This document shows, one piece after another, positions 29,821 through 40,451 of a DNA stretch of 57,848 nucleotides. The stretch comes from a virus. The notes under the pieces were generated by a model. That model saw nothing but the letters and a program-made list of their open reading frames with translations, ran no database searches and had not been told where the DNA came from. Each line of letters opens with the position of its first letter. Position 1 is the first letter of the stretch. Location of the stretch: the IMG/VR virus record IMGVR_UViG_3300042543_000614, positions 1-57,848 of that record; one strand, 5' to 3'. The position numbers were made by a program, and so were the translations under genes.

Positions 29821-32800
29821 TCAGAGCACGACGTTTGGAGTGATGTTGAACCCGTGATCAGGGCTGATGCCACGGGCGTAGGACCGCAGCGCCAGGTTCA
29901 GGAAGAACGTGCCATCTGCCTGATTCAGAGCGGCGGCGGTGATCACGGGGTTGTATACCTTGCCGGTGACGCCGACCGGGTTTGGTGCGCCGAAGGTGGC
30001 AGAGCCAGGGACGTACTTAGGCAGGATCTGCGTGGTCTGATTGATTGCCAGTCCTGCCACCTTGAAGATACTCAATGCGGTGTTGTCAGCAGTTCCGCTG
30101 CCCAACCTGGAATCAGCGGCAAGAAACACTGTTGCGCCGCGCTCCTGATCTACCAGGCCCTCATTGCCCAGCAGCACGCCACGGGTCTTGACGGTGTTGT
30201 AGCCGTTGGAGCCGAACCGACCGACGAAGCCTTGGGAGACGTTGCCGGTTGACGAACCAGAGAATGGAGTCAGGAACGACTCGCGGACAGTCAGGCTCCG
30301 CTTTGCATGGATGAACTGATCCAGAAAGGGGCCCGAATCATTGTTAGCGGGCTCAGCGCCTGCACTGGTGAGCAGGTGAATGTGGTTTGCTAGGTAGCGG
30401 GTATCAGTTAAGTTTCGATACCAGCTGCGGTCGGCTGTGCCCTGGAGGTAACTGACCCTGCCGCCCATCTGATCAATCACCACGGGCTCATCGGTGATCG
30501 ATGAAAGGAACGTGTGATGGAACTGCCGCCAGGTCCAAGGAGTGGCAACAGATGCGGAGCCGTAGTGCGCGTCACCAGACAGCGGCACGGCATTGGTCAC
30601 GCCAGCACCGGCACTGGTGACAGTGGCGCTTCCGCGCAGGTAGATGTTGCTCCATCGCAGCCGAACTAGGCCGTTGGTGGCGATGTACGGGGCACGGGTG
30701 GCGCCTAGTGAATCCTTGTGCGATGGCAGCGCCGGGCCGAACATGATCCCGCGCAGGTCCGCCACGTCCGTGCTGTTGCCCTCCAGCTGCAGCACCGGGG
30801 TGGTGGTCCAGCTGTCGTAGGACGGGTTGCGGCCATTGCTGATCCTCAGCTGATTCAGGAACGTGTCAACGTTCGTAGTGGTGTTCGTGGTGAACGCACC
30901 ACTGGGAAGCGCGACGCTGCCGGAGATGAGTTGCCCCTGAGTGATCGCCCCATCCGCCATCAGCTTGATCAGCTCGGGCACCCCTAGGAAGTGGAACCCG
31001 CCACGGAAGTCCACGCCACGCAGGCAGCGCATCTGCCGGCCGATAGTGTTTACGTGCAGCTGATTGCCAGCGCTTGCGTTGTCGCGCAGCAGCAGCGTGA
31101 ATGCCCGGAAGTTCACCCGCGTGGTCAGGTTGCCGTAGCCGCTCCCGTCAAACCAGGTTTCAGCGGTGGCAGGGTCGCCGGTTTCGGGGAAGATCAGCTG
31201 CCATGCCGGTCTGTCTGGATTTGTATCTGGGATTGCCGGATTGCACGCCCAGAACTCAACTTTGCACTCGAATATCGACGCTAGATCGTAAAGCCCCGGA
31301 GCGATTGCAATCCTTGCAAACTGGTTGCCGCTGCCAATCACAGCATTGGCGTATTCCGCTGCCCGCGCCAGGGTCGGGATCGGACTGTCCGGGTCGGTCG
31401 GCGGGGTGTCGAACATTTGATCGAGGTTCCGATCCGTCGCAGTGCTCTGCACGTAGATCGTGATTGTGCCGGTAGCGGCCGAGACCAGCCGTTGCGCCTG
31501 CCGCCAGGCGTTGAGGCCAGGGAGACTAACTAGCTTATTATTTGCCCGTGATAGTTGTTCATCATTTGCTGCAATGACTGTACTGTTTAGATAATCTGCG
31601 ATTGGTGCCAGTTGTCCAAATCCAAATTTGTTGGTTGTCATGCCCATGGCATCGCCGCCATCGAGCTCGGAAACACCGTTTACGTCGAACTTACCGGTTG
31701 CCGTAAGGTTGTCAACTGTTAGATTATCGAGCCGTGTTGGCGGCGGGGTATCACCTTCTTTGCCAATGTCATCAACACCAATGACCTCGCCGGTGTCGGT
31801 GTTGATCAGCCCTTGATTGGTTACATCAAAGCCATCCTTGTTGGTGCCGCGAATTTCTACCCTGCCGCCTTGTTCTGGTGCAAAGTTTGCATTGAACTCG
31901 TTCCTGGCACTCATCGTGCGGCGCCAACGAGGCAGCGCTCTGGTGTAATTCCAGAAACCCACACCGTTAAGATTCTGCCCCAGCAGCTGGATGAAGCTGG
32001 GCTGTCGAAACTCCAGGGCCCAGTTGGCGCGGCCACTGGCAGCACCACCACTTGGCGGTGTGGGAAAGTCTGTGGCAGAGGCGGGATCGAGCTCGCGGCT
32101 TGCTTCCGTACGCGGCACCAGGGCGTTGTGCGCAGCCGTGCTGCTGAAGCCCAGAGCCAGGAGCATGGCCAGTGCGCCGCGATAGTCGGTAGCGCTGCGC
32201 AGCTGATCGCGCACGCTGCCGGAGCTGGTGTAGATGGTGGCCCAGTTGATGCCGCAGGTGGTGGTCAGGTCAGTGCCGCCGTCGGTATCGGTGTCGAAAA
32301 TCAGCTGCGGCGCTTCCAGAGAGGTTGGATCCTCGGCGTTGTAGTCCGACGCCTGCTGCACATAGGATTCCTGCCAGAAAGCCTCATCAGGCGTGCTTCC
32401 AGCGGAAACATGTGTGACGGTGGCGGTGAAGTGCTTGCCGGCATGCTTTACCGTTTCCCCCTTGCGATAGAAGCGGCCGGCGGCGTAGACCTCATCGGGA
32501 CAGGAGCGGCGGATTGTGATCTCCGCCGACATCACCACCCCGGCACCTTCCGCTGGAATCTTGGTGGTCGTGGTCACGGCCAGCACCTCAGCACCACCAG
32601 GGGCCAGCACGCGATCAATGCCGCCGCCAGTCACCCCAGGCCGGGTCTGAAGAATGCTGTTGCGCACCGGCACCCTGGAGTTGGTGGTGTTCGCCAGCCT
32701 CAGCGATACCCGCCGCTGCGCAGAGCTGCGGTTGTCCCACAACCGCCGGATGTAGACCTTCCGACCGACTGCCAAGGATGCTCCACCCGTTGCCGTGCCA

Positions 32801-34527
32801 ATCGGGAGGTTGGTGCCGGCTTGCAGCGCCGCACCTGTGATGTCGATCTCGGTAGCTGAGGTGCTGACCCAGGCATTGGCCGCCAGAGTGGCGCGCCAAT
32901 CGGGGCCCCCTGGGTTCTCAATCCAGATCAGCGTGCCAGCGGGCAGCGAGTAGCCCTGAGCGGCCAGCACGGCGGGTATAGCCGGATCATCGCTAGGGGC
33001 CAGCGGCAGCTGAAGCGTGATCAGGCTGCCCGAAATGGCAGCCACGTTGCCGAGGCCAATCTGCCTCACGTTGCCGGTCTGATCGGCCACGCTGCGCGCC
33101 ACCTTCAGGCGCCTGAGGTTCCAGTTCTGATCCAGCGGGTCGCTGTTGGGGGCATAGCCCTTGGCCACGGCCACGCAGCCACCGAAGTTGCTGGTGGAGT
33201 TGCTGAACTCCAGCTGGGCGCCGCTATCGGCAAAGTGATGGCGGCCAGCACCGATGGCAAACACGCTCACCATTTGCCCGAAGGCGCCGCTGATCAGGCT
33301 GACGTGGCGACTCATCCGCTGCGGCTTCATCCGCACGTCGTCGGCCTCGCTGTCGATCAGCTCCTGGTAGTTCACCGGCGCGCGCCATGCGCCCTCCCGG
33401 TAGATCTGCCAGCAGCTGAGATCGCGCTGCAGGGAGATGCCGGTGAACTGGGCGATCACGATGGATTTCAGGCCCGTAACGCGGGCGCCATCCCAGAACG
33501 CTCCGCCCATGCCCCACTCGGTGCGCAGCGAGCAGTTGTAGACGTAAGGGCTGGCGCCCTTCACTGTGTCGGACGCCTCCGAAGGGTTGGCGCCGAACGG
33601 GCCCACAATTTCGTATTCCGACAGGCGGGTGACGGCCAGGGCGTTGGAGATGTTGCCGCTGTTGCTGGCGCCGCCCATGGCGGTGCGCACCTTGGCGTAG
33701 AGCTGATTCAGATCCGCCTGGCTGGCGGCCTGCACGCAATCGAGGAGGTGGTGACTGGAGTTGGCGCCCAGCTGGTCACGGAACGTGAGCCCGTAGACGT
33801 AGCTGGTGTTGGTGATCTTGAGGATTGCCGCTCGGTTGCTGTAGTCGACTGCCTCATCCGCCGCGGCCGGCACCCAGGAGGGCCTCACCGTGCATTGCCT
33901 GAGGCTGAGCGGGGCGCTGGCAGTGGCGTAACGGGGCAGAACAATTCCGCCGCTGTTGGGGTTGAAGGCGATCAGGTGGTTTGGTGTGGGCTCAAACCCC
34001 TCGGCCGGCCATTCGGTGATCGGAATGGCGCTGGGGCTGTTGCCGGGGTCGTTGTAGAAAATATGTGTGCCCGGGGCAAACTCAACCGCTGGGCAGTCAA
34101 CCTGAGCGTCTTCTGAATTGAGGGTGAAATAACTCTTGCTGGTGGCCAGGACGATCTCAATCGCCACCCGGTTGATGGTGCGGAACGGGCGCTGCTTGCT
34201 GTAGCCACAGGTAAGGCGCTGGTTTTCGAGGCGCCGGAGCTTGGCCCTGATCTTGGCGGCGTCGCTGGCGCCGGCCGGCTCCTCAAACCAGTTGTAAGAA
34301 CCACCCACGAAACGGTCCGTGCCGATGTAGGGGTTGACGTAGATCGTGAACGGGCTGTTGAGCGGATCGGCCGGCTCGGAATTGCCCGGGGCAATGTTGG
34401 CGTTGCCCACCAGCTGCAGCAGGGCATCCACCACCGCCGAGAGCTGATCCTTGGCCCGCAGCTGCCCACCAGCACCCACGGCGTTGCGAATGCCGGCAAG
34501 GGCGTTGGCGACGCTGATCCGAGCCAT
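29821..34527 (-). CDS. Large tail fibre / receptor-binding protein
   Basis: A 1568-aa fibre. The N-terminus begins with a short helix (ARISVANALAGIRNAVGAGG) and a segment that likely attaches to the tail tip (PFTIYVNPYIGTDRFVGGSY). Much of the rest alternates short strands and Gly/Ser/Thr turns (VEFAPGTHIFYNDPG; IAPGLYDLASIFECKVEFWA), as in beta-helix fibres. A break near residue 900 (TDTGEVIGVDDIG) separates two repeat-like halves, each with its own pectin-lyase-like strand pattern. It probably determines host range. No chaperone or peptidase ending was recognised. Confidence 0.75.
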   Translation of the reverse strand: MARISVANALAGIRNAVGAGGQLRAKDQLSAVVDALLQLVGNANIAPGNSEPADPLNSPFTIYVNPYIGTDRFVGGSYNWFEEPAGASDAAKIRAKLRRLENQRLTCGYSKQRPFRTINRVAIEIVLATSKSYFTLNSEDAQVDCPAVEFAPGTHIFYNDPGNSPSAIPITEWPAEGFEPTPNHLIAFNPNSGGIVLPRYATASAPLSLRQCTVRPSWVPAAADEAVDYSNRAAILKITNTSYVYGLTFRDQLGANSSHHLLDCVQAASQADLNQLYAKVRTAMGGASNSGNISNALAVTRLSEYEIVGPFGANPSEASDTVKGASPYVYNCSLRTEWGMGGAFWDGARVTGLKSIVIAQFTGISLQRDLSCWQIYREGAWRAPVNYQELIDSEADDVRMKPQRMSRHVSLISGAFGQMVSVFAIGAGRHHFADSGAQLEFSNSTSNFGGCVAVAKGYAPNSDPLDQNWNLRRLKVARSVADQTGNVRQIGLGNVAAISGSLITLQLPLAPSDDPAIPAVLAAQGYSLPAGTLIWIENPGGPDWRATLAANAWVSTSATEIDITGAALQAGTNLPIGTATGGASLAVGRKVYIRRLWDNRSSAQRRVSLRLANTTNSRVPVRNSILQTRPGVTGGGIDRVLAPGGAEVLAVTTTTKIPAEGAGVVMSAEITIRRSCPDEVYAAGRFYRKGETVKHAGKHFTATVTHVSAGSTPDEAFWQESYVQQASDYNAEDPTSLEAPQLIFDTDTDGGTDLTTTCGINWATIYTSSGSVRDQLRSATDYRGALAMLLALGFSSTAAHNALVPRTEASRELDPASATDFPTPPSGGAASGRANWALEFRQPSFIQLLGQNLNGVGFWNYTRALPRWRRTMSARNEFNANFAPEQGGRVEIRGTNKDGFDVTNQGLINTDTGEVIGVDDIGKEGDTPPPTRLDNLTVDNLTATGKFDVNGVSELDGGDAMGMTTNKFGFGQLAPIADYLNSTVIAANDEQLSRANNKLVSLPGLNAWRQAQRLVSAATGTITIYVQSTATDRNLDQMFDTPPTDPDSPIPTLARAAEYANAVIGSGNQFARIAIAPGLYDLASIFECKVEFWACNPAIPDTNPDRPAWQLIFPETGDPATAETWFDGSGYGNLTTRVNFRAFTLLLRDNASAGNQLHVNTIGRQMRCLRGVDFRGGFHFLGVPELIKLMADGAITQGQLISGSVALPSGAFTTNTTTNVDTFLNQLRISNGRNPSYDSWTTTPVLQLEGNSTDVADLRGIMFGPALPSHKDSLGATRAPYIATNGLVRLRWSNIYLRGSATVTSAGAGVTNAVPLSGDAHYGSASVATPWTWRQFHHTFLSSITDEPVVIDQMGGRVSYLQGTADRSWYRNLTDTRYLANHIHLLTSAGAEPANNDSGPFLDQFIHAKRSLTVRESFLTPFSGSSTGNVSQGFVGRFGSNGYNTVKTRGVLLGNEGLVDQERGATVFLAADSRLGSGTADNTALSIFKVAGLAINQTTQILPKYVPGSATFGAPNPVGVTGKVYNPVITAAALNQADGTFFLNLALRSYARGISPDHGFNITPNVVL

Positions 34528-34550
34528 CTGCTGCTGCTTCTCCCCGCAGG

Positions 34551-35633
34551 CTAGGCAGGGTCCATCTCTGACAAGGGATGAGTCCGATCAGCGATGACGT
34601 GGCGCACGTCGCCGATTGCTGCGAACTGGCCGGAGATCTTCATCGTGTCGCCGGCCCGGGCCGACAGCCTCGTTTTGGTGAGGGCGATGTCGAACTCATA
34701 GAAGAGGCACTCCTCGCGAATGAACGCATGGCCATTGGAGTGGCCTCGCGGGCCATCGGCCACCAGCAGGCGGATTGTGGCGGTGCTGCCGTGCCGGCTG
34801 AGCTGCTGCAGCCTGAGCATCGCGGCGCCGGAGCTGACGCCAGGGCTGTAGGTGTTGCTCACCTCGCCAACGAACGAACCAGCGCCTGATGCCTGGCTGG
34901 CGATCACCGACCCGAAGGCCTCGCCGATCGCCTCGGTTTTGAGCATGCCGGCGTCGTCTTCCAGGTCCCATTCGAGAAGATCGGCTTGCCGCTTCCAGCC
35001 GCGCTCCTCCGCATCGGCGCCGGCCTCCGTGATCACCGCCGGCAGGGCCGGCACCAGATCGGCCAGCAGGCTCTCGGGCTCCTCGGGCCGGGGCAGGGCC
35101 AGGGCCAGGGCGAGCAGGGCCTCGGCGTAGCCGCTGCGGGTGCTGGCGACGCTAAGAATCAGCCGATCAAAGCCCACCAGCCGCAGGGGCAGCCGGCTCA
35201 GCTCGCCGCCGTTCACGGCAGACACCTCGAGGCTGTAGACGGTGGCCCGCTCCAGCGCATCGCGGTGGATGAACACCGTGGCCTGCTGGGCAAAGCCCAC
35301 CGTGCCGGCATGCTCCCAGAAGGTGGCGTTGTCGTCGGGCCCCCAGAACGGGGCATCGGCGCCGAGCCGGTGCGCGGTGGCCGGGCCGCCGGAGGCTGCA
35401 TCACCCCAGAATGTGTGGCCATCGGGGCAGTTGGCGTAGCCGGTGCCGAGCACGTCGAGCGGCAGGCCCAGGGGGGCGGTGAGCAGCACCTGGTCGCCGT
35501 TGAGAAAGCCGGGCTCCTCCAACCGCAGGCGCACCACCGTGGCGGGCGCATCGATCACCGCATCGGTGAGCACCACCGCCGGCGGCCAGCTGCGGCTGAG
35601 GCTGAGGGTGCCGATCGTGCCGTCGATCGCCAT
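34551..35633 (-). CDS. Tail tip-associated hypothetical protein
   Basis: A 360-aa unknown, rich in beta strands (ATVVRLRLEEPGFLNGDQVL, TVFIHRDALERATVYSLEVS), with a charged middle (EERGWKRQADLLEWDLEDDA). Located between tail-tip and fibre genes, so probably a baseplate or fibre-connector component. No domain named. Confidence 0.65.
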   Translation of the reverse strand: MAIDGTIGTLSLSRSWPPAVVLTDAVIDAPATVVRLRLEEPGFLNGDQVLLTAPLGLPLDVLGTGYANCPDGHTFWGDAASGGPATAHRLGADAPFWGPDDNATFWEHAGTVGFAQQATVFIHRDALERATVYSLEVSAVNGGELSRLPLRLVGFDRLILSVASTRSGYAEALLALALALPRPEEPESLLADLVPALPAVITEAGADAEERGWKRQADLLEWDLEDDAGMLKTEAIGEAFGSVIASQASGAGSFVGEVSNTYSPGVSSGAAMLRLQQLSRHGSTATIRLLVADGPRGHSNGHAFIREECLFYEFDIALTKTRLSARAGDTMKISGQFAAIGDVRHVIADRTHPLSEMDPA

Positions 35634-35636
35634 TGA

Positions 35637-36035
35637 TCACCAGCGACCGCTCATGTCGCCGTTCACCCGCATGCTGAGCGAGCAGGCGATCAATTCGCGC
35701 ACCCGCACGGGTGCACCGAGAGAGGCCGTCAGCACCTCCATCGTGAAATCTCCACGGGTGGAGCCTCGGCGGGTGACAATGCGCAGGGTGTCAAGGGCTT
35801 CGTTGTCGTCCCAGATGCTGTTGGCCATTGCGCATGCGGCGGCGTTGTCGGGGTCGTAGAGGAAGGTGCAGCTCAGCTGGGTGGTGCGCACCCCCTTGGC
35901 CACAGTGCCCGCGGCCTGTCCGATGCCTGTCGTTTCAAGCTCATCGCGGGAAACCGTGGGCGTTACATCTGTGATCTTCCCCACCAGCGAGCCGTTCCAG
36001 TACACATCACTCTGGGTCGTGTTCCTGACGCCCAT
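35637..36035 (-). CDS. Small tail-tube-like protein
   Basis: A 132-aa beta-rich protein: NTTQSDVYWNGSLVGKITDV, SRDELETTGIGQAAGTVAKG, and GDFTMEVLTASLGAPVRVRE resemble the strands and loop of phage tail-tube proteins. A larger tail-tube gene is found at 50861, so this copy near the tip may be a tube initiator, decoration or terminal ring. Identity is inferred from strand pattern. Confidence 0.5.
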   Translation of the reverse strand: MGVRNTTQSDVYWNGSLVGKITDVTPTVSRDELETTGIGQAAGTVAKGVRTTQLSCTFLYDPDNAAACAMANSIWDDNEALDTLRIVTRRGSTRGDFTMEVLTASLGAPVRVRELIACSLSMRVNGDMSGRW

Positions 36036-36081
36036 TCCTGGTTGGCTTCATACCTCATCAGGAGGCTAGGCAGGGCCAGGC

Positions 36082-36501
36082 CTATGGACTGTTCTGCAGC
36101 CGTGCCTGGAGCTGCACCGGCAGGTTGCAGCGGCGGCGGTAGACCAGGCTTTGCTGCGGCGTGGGGGCGTCCTGCCCCACAGGCCAAAACCACTTCAGGC
36201 CCGCGCCGGTGGTGACCGACTCGATGAAGGTCCGATCGGCGCTCGAGTAGCCGGCAAAGAGGATGTCGGGCAGGTCCAGGTCCAGTACGCCGGAATAGCT
36301 GGCGTGGAAGCTGGCGAGGATCAAGGTGGCGGCGTCCGTGCGGATGTTGCTGAACTCCAGATCAAACACCCCCCGCACCGCCACCGTGCCCCAGAGGCGC
36401 TGGTCTTCAAAGCCGGCCTCGCTCATCGCGCTGGTCACCGGATGGCGGGGCATGGTGAACCTGAAGCCCGTGGGTTCGATGGCAGGGAAGGGGATACCCA
36501 T
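36082..36501 (-). CDS. Hypothetical tail protein
   Basis: A 139-aa unknown with beta character (VAVRGVFDLEFSNIRTDAAT, GVLDLDLPDILFAGYSSADR). ATG 36501 overlaps the stop of the tail-tip gene (TGATG), tying it to that complex. Confidence 0.65.
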   Translation of the reverse strand: MGIPFPAIEPTGFRFTMPRHPVTSAMSEAGFEDQRLWGTVAVRGVFDLEFSNIRTDAATLILASFHASYSGVLDLDLPDILFAGYSSADRTFIESVTTGAGLKWFWPVGQDAPTPQQSLVYRRRCNLPVQLQARLQNSP

Positions 36502-39500
36502 CAGCCGCGGATCACCCACGCACTCGGCGAATCCCAATCTAGGGAAATCAGCTGGCGGCGTTGCTCGTTTGTGGGCATGAGCACCGCCTCGATTTTCTGC
36601 CGGCCGTCATCGGTGGGGGTGACGCGCATCACCCGGAATGTCCGCACCTGGGGAGGGGCAGTACGGGTCCACTGGGTGCCCAGCAGGTTGCCGCGGGTGC
36701 CGCCGCCGCTCACCGTCAGGGTCTGAATGGTGGGACCCGGCGGTGTGGTGCCATCCCAGGCCAGCACCTGGTAGCTGCCGTCCTCGAGCGGTTCGGAGGC
36801 CACCAGGGTGCCATCGGGCAACACCGCGCCGTTTGACCAGAGGTCGTTGAGCTCCTCGTCGAAGGCCACCGCAATGTGATCCTCCGGCGCAATCGGCCGC
36901 AAGATGCCCGCGTAGGTGGTTTCAAAGCTGATCGGGTCTCCCACCAGCCGCCGCCAGCGGATCAGCAGTTTGGCCGCATCGATCAGATGCCAGCGATTGG
37001 TGCAGCTGGCCTTCATGTCCAGCGGCTCCACAGGGTCGCTGTCGCTGGCGGATGCCTCGCGGATCGTGATCTCCCGCACGGTGGAGAACACCCCGGGAGA
37101 CAGCAGGTCGTCATTGCTGCGCTCCTCCCGGTACAGCCCGCTCACCTGGATCGGTCGCCGCTGGTCGTCGTCGCTGGTGGTGGACTGGAAGGTGCCTTTC
37201 TTGATGTTCTGAGCGGTGAACAGGTCTTTGATCTCCACCGGATCAAACGACAACGCCGGCTTGAAATAGAACTTCCCATTCAGTTCATAGAACGCGAGCA
37301 AATGCAGGCTGGCCTGGTCTGCTGCCCACTGCCGCAGGTTCTCCGGCTCCGGCAAAGAACCATCAAAGAAATACCGTCGATCAAAGCACCACTGGGCGGA
37401 AGTCAGAAAACTGGGTGCGTCGATCTGTTCGGCGCTCACGTCCTGCCCAGCGCCAAATCGTGGGCTCAAAGCCAACCGAGAGAAGATGTCGGGCAGCAGA
37501 TGGGTGGGGCCATCGCTGGCCTCGATGTAACGGGGGCAGATGTGGCCGCCGATGATCTGGGCTGAGAGCTGATTCACGCTCTGAAGCTCCAGGGCCGAGC
37601 GGATGTTTTGCCCTACCAGAGCAATGTTCGAGTAGCTGGGTGCGGTGGGGTTGGTCTCGATGATGTTCACATAGCCGATCTCATGCTCTGGCCCCTGGTT
37701 GGCGGTAGTTTGGATCTCGTCGTAGACAGTACTTTCCGCCAACTTCCCCCACGGATCGACGAGGTTTTCACCATCGCTCCAACCCAACCCCAAGTCGGTC
37801 TTGCCAACGATGGCGGTGCCGGCCCAGTTGGTTGTGGGGCCGTCTATTTGCGTGGCAGTAATTACACCACTCCCCTGGCTGGTGATGGTTATGGGAACAC
37901 CGTCAGCTGTGAGGCCGAGGTTGAACTCCGTCTCTGCTGGTTTGCTCACCACGAAATAGAGAGTGGAGCTGTTCAGCCCATTTGGCAGACTGCCGGTGCT
38001 GGAAAGAGTCACACGGTTGCCGATCCGCGGTGCAGGCTCCCCGTCTTCAACCATCGCGAATTGGTTGAAGATAAATGGCTCCGCAGGGACAATCTCAACT
38101 ACAAAACTGCGGGTGGCGATTACTGGGAACGGAGCAGAACCCCCGGGCTTGCCATTGGCCAAGGTGATCGGTCCCGCTTCATAGCCGCTTCCCGATCTAG
38201 TTACAGTGATGTTGGAACTGTTGAAGCCACCGCCGCTTGGCACGGTCACGGTGGCCCGGCCGCCCAGGTCGATGCCGCCTTGCAACACCTGCACATTGGT
38301 GTAGACCCCAGGCACAGCTCCCGCAGCAGCAGTGGTGGTGGTCAAGCCGGCCAGGGCGTCGCGCCGATCCGGTTCGATGGAGCGGAGATCAAAGCGCTTC
38401 TGGGTTCTGGCAAACGGCGCCTTGCCCAGGTAGCGCGCCGTGCAGTCGCCATCCACAACGGTTCGCAGGCTGGTTATGCGGCTGTCGAGCACAGCCAGCT
38501 CGCCGCTGGCTGTGCCGGAGCGAATCTCCCAGCCGCTGAGCGGTTCCAAACGGATCTGCGCACAGCGTGCATTGGCAGGCAACTCCAGCTGTATTTGATT
38601 GTTCTGGGCCTGCTGCGTCAGCCCCCGCACGCCATAGATGGTGGGCAACTCCACAAACGCCGCCTGGCCCTCCGGGCGATAGCTGAGGCGAAGGAACGAG
38701 TAGCGCTCCTCGGGGATATTGATGCTTGCACCCCTGTACTGGGAAACCTTCGGCTTCTTGCCCGACGGCAGGTTTTCACCCTCTTGCTCCCCACCAGCAA
38801 GGCGATTGATCTCCCGCAGGGTGGGACACTTGCGCAGGTTGGCGAAGCCGCTGGTACGCATCCCCAAGGTGCTGCGGATGCCAATCTCAATGATGCGTGC
38901 GGGCTTGGTCAGGGTGAAATCGGCAATGGCACAGCGATGAAGGTGCGGGCGGCTGGTGCCAGTGGCGTAGCGGGGCCCGGAATCCACAGCGGACCAGTCC
39001 CAGTCCTGTTCAGGGCCAACCCGCTCGGGGAACTGTTCGGTGCCAGTGGCAGCCGGATCAATCTCCGAGTTGGGCGTCACGTAGATCGTGCCGGCGCGCA
39101 CCACCCGGAAACGGGCGGTGATGTTCTGGCCATCACCCACCGGCTCGTTGTCGGCGTTGGAGGAAAAGAGTTCATTGGACGGTGTGCGCTGCTCCAGCAC
39201 TGCCAAGCAGCTGCCGGCCTTGAACAGCTCTCCCACCTGGAGGGCATCATCAGCACTGCGTTGGCGTGCACTGATCGCCGCGGCCACATCAGTGCAGTTT
39301 TCGGTGTGCTTGATATTGCTGTCGGTGTTGTCCTTGTCGAACTTCAATTTGGTGTTGGCATCGCTGCTTTTCGAGAGCAGGTAGTCGAACGTGGCACCGA
39401 CGGGCAAGGTGACCAATCCACTCGCCCCGCCGATTGAGGTGTCGACCACGCCGCTGCGGCCGGACCACATCCGCTTGGCCTTCCAGATTGAGCCGAGGGC

Positions 39501-40451
39501 CACCGGATCATCAACCGGATCGATCGTCTGATTGCCGCTGCTGCCCCGTGGTTTGGTGGTGATCTGCCGTGTGGCCTGCATCTCGGGGTTGATCCGCAGG
39601 CCCAGCCCGTTGCCGATGGTGGCGTAGAGCCCGCAGGCGGTAGAGCTGCTGGGGCGTGCGGTTGCGCAGGCATCGGGGCGGATCACGCCGCCGGTGCTGC
39701 GCACCTGGAAGACATCGCCGCCGCCGTCGTTCTCCATGTTGCCGATGTCTTTGGCGGCAAGGCGGCCGGCAATGCGATCGGTGGAACGGATCCGCCCGCC
39801 GCCCAGGCGGGCGTAGACGGTGACGCGGGCGGCGGCCTCATTGGCGGCGGCGGTGCCGAGGTCGTAGGAGCGGAGGGGGTTGTTGCCGATGGCAAAGCCG
39901 GCCGAGTCGACCTCGGCCATCGGCCCTTCGCCCAGCATGTAGAGCGCGCGAAAAAGCTGGCCGCCGTCAACGGCCACCAGTTGAGACCACAGGAGCTCCA
40001 GATCGACGCGGCAGCCGCCGTACCAGCCCGCAGGCCGGCCATTGAGGGCGGGCAAATACTCACGCCGGGCGAACACGATGGGGATGACACTGCCAAGCCG
40101 CGCCACCTCCTGGGTGGAATCAAAGCCGGGCCGTGGGGCGTAACGCGCGTTGCGGCTGATGTTGTCGGCCCGGTTGGTCTTGGAGATGAATCGCCCGGGC
40201 TGCCTCGGCTTGGGCGCCAACAGGGTGGACAGCACCGTGTAGCCCGTTGAGAGGATGGTGGTGGCCAGCGAGATGATCGCCCAGGTAGCGGCGGGCGTCG
40301 GACCGCAGGTGGCCAGTGGCGGGTTCCGCGTGTATTCGATCGCCGCGGCCTGCTGCCGTTCGATCTGATAGCGCAGCAGCTGGTCTTCGCTCCAGCCGAG
40401 CAGCTCCGCCAGGTAGGCGTCGCCAGGAAGGGGGCGGGGATGGCGCGTCAC
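36501..40451 (-). CDS. Tail tip / host-specificity protein (gpJ-like)
   Basis: A 1316-aa central tail-tip protein. Start GTG 40451 overlaps the stop of the NlpC-like gene (GTGA). A hydrophobic stretch near residues 60-80 (WAIISLATTILSTGYTVLST) followed by APKPRQPGR is a common early feature of gpJ-type proteins. Repeated strand-rich domains follow (LGSVIPIVFARREYLPALNG, GALYMLGEG-like region), with fibronectin-like pieces in the C-terminal third. Position directly after tape measure, tail assembly and NlpC genes is the lambda order L-K-I-J, supporting the role in contact with the host surface. Confidence 0.8.
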   Translation of the reverse strand: MTRHPRPLPGDAYLAELLGWSEDQLLRYQIERQQAAAIEYTRNPPLATCGPTPAATWAIISLATTILSTGYTVLSTLLAPKPRQPGRFISKTNRADNISRNARYAPRPGFDSTQEVARLGSVIPIVFARREYLPALNGRPAGWYGGCRVDLELLWSQLVAVDGGQLFRALYMLGEGPMAEVDSAGFAIGNNPLRSYDLGTAAANEAAARVTVYARLGGGRIRSTDRIAGRLAAKDIGNMENDGGGDVFQVRSTGGVIRPDACATARPSSSTACGLYATIGNGLGLRINPEMQATRQITTKPRGSSGNQTIDPVDDPVALGSIWKAKRMWSGRSGVVDTSIGGASGLVTLPVGATFDYLLSKSSDANTKLKFDKDNTDSNIKHTENCTDVAAAISARQRSADDALQVGELFKAGSCLAVLEQRTPSNELFSSNADNEPVGDGQNITARFRVVRAGTIYVTPNSEIDPAATGTEQFPERVGPEQDWDWSAVDSGPRYATGTSRPHLHRCAIADFTLTKPARIIEIGIRSTLGMRTSGFANLRKCPTLREINRLAGGEQEGENLPSGKKPKVSQYRGASINIPEERYSFLRLSYRPEGQAAFVELPTIYGVRGLTQQAQNNQIQLELPANARCAQIRLEPLSGWEIRSGTASGELAVLDSRITSLRTVVDGDCTARYLGKAPFARTQKRFDLRSIEPDRRDALAGLTTTTAAAGAVPGVYTNVQVLQGGIDLGGRATVTVPSGGGFNSSNITVTRSGSGYEAGPITLANGKPGGSAPFPVIATRSFVVEIVPAEPFIFNQFAMVEDGEPAPRIGNRVTLSSTGSLPNGLNSSTLYFVVSKPAETEFNLGLTADGVPITITSQGSGVITATQIDGPTTNWAGTAIVGKTDLGLGWSDGENLVDPWGKLAESTVYDEIQTTANQGPEHEIGYVNIIETNPTAPSYSNIALVGQNIRSALELQSVNQLSAQIIGGHICPRYIEASDGPTHLLPDIFSRLALSPRFGAGQDVSAEQIDAPSFLTSAQWCFDRRYFFDGSLPEPENLRQWAADQASLHLLAFYELNGKFYFKPALSFDPVEIKDLFTAQNIKKGTFQSTTSDDDQRRPIQVSGLYREERSNDDLLSPGVFSTVREITIREASASDSDPVEPLDMKASCTNRWHLIDAAKLLIRWRRLVGDPISFETTYAGILRPIAPEDHIAVAFDEELNDLWSNGAVLPDGTLVASEPLEDGSYQVLAWDGTTPPGPTIQTLTVSGGGTRGNLLGTQWTRTAPPQVRTFRVMRVTPTDDGRQKIEAVLMPTNEQRRQLISLDWDSPSAWVIRG

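Noticed and set aside
37608-39437. 609-codon plus-strand open frame opposite the tail-tip gene
   Set aside because: Shadow of a well-supported gene in high-GC DNA; no ribosome site or recognisable domain.
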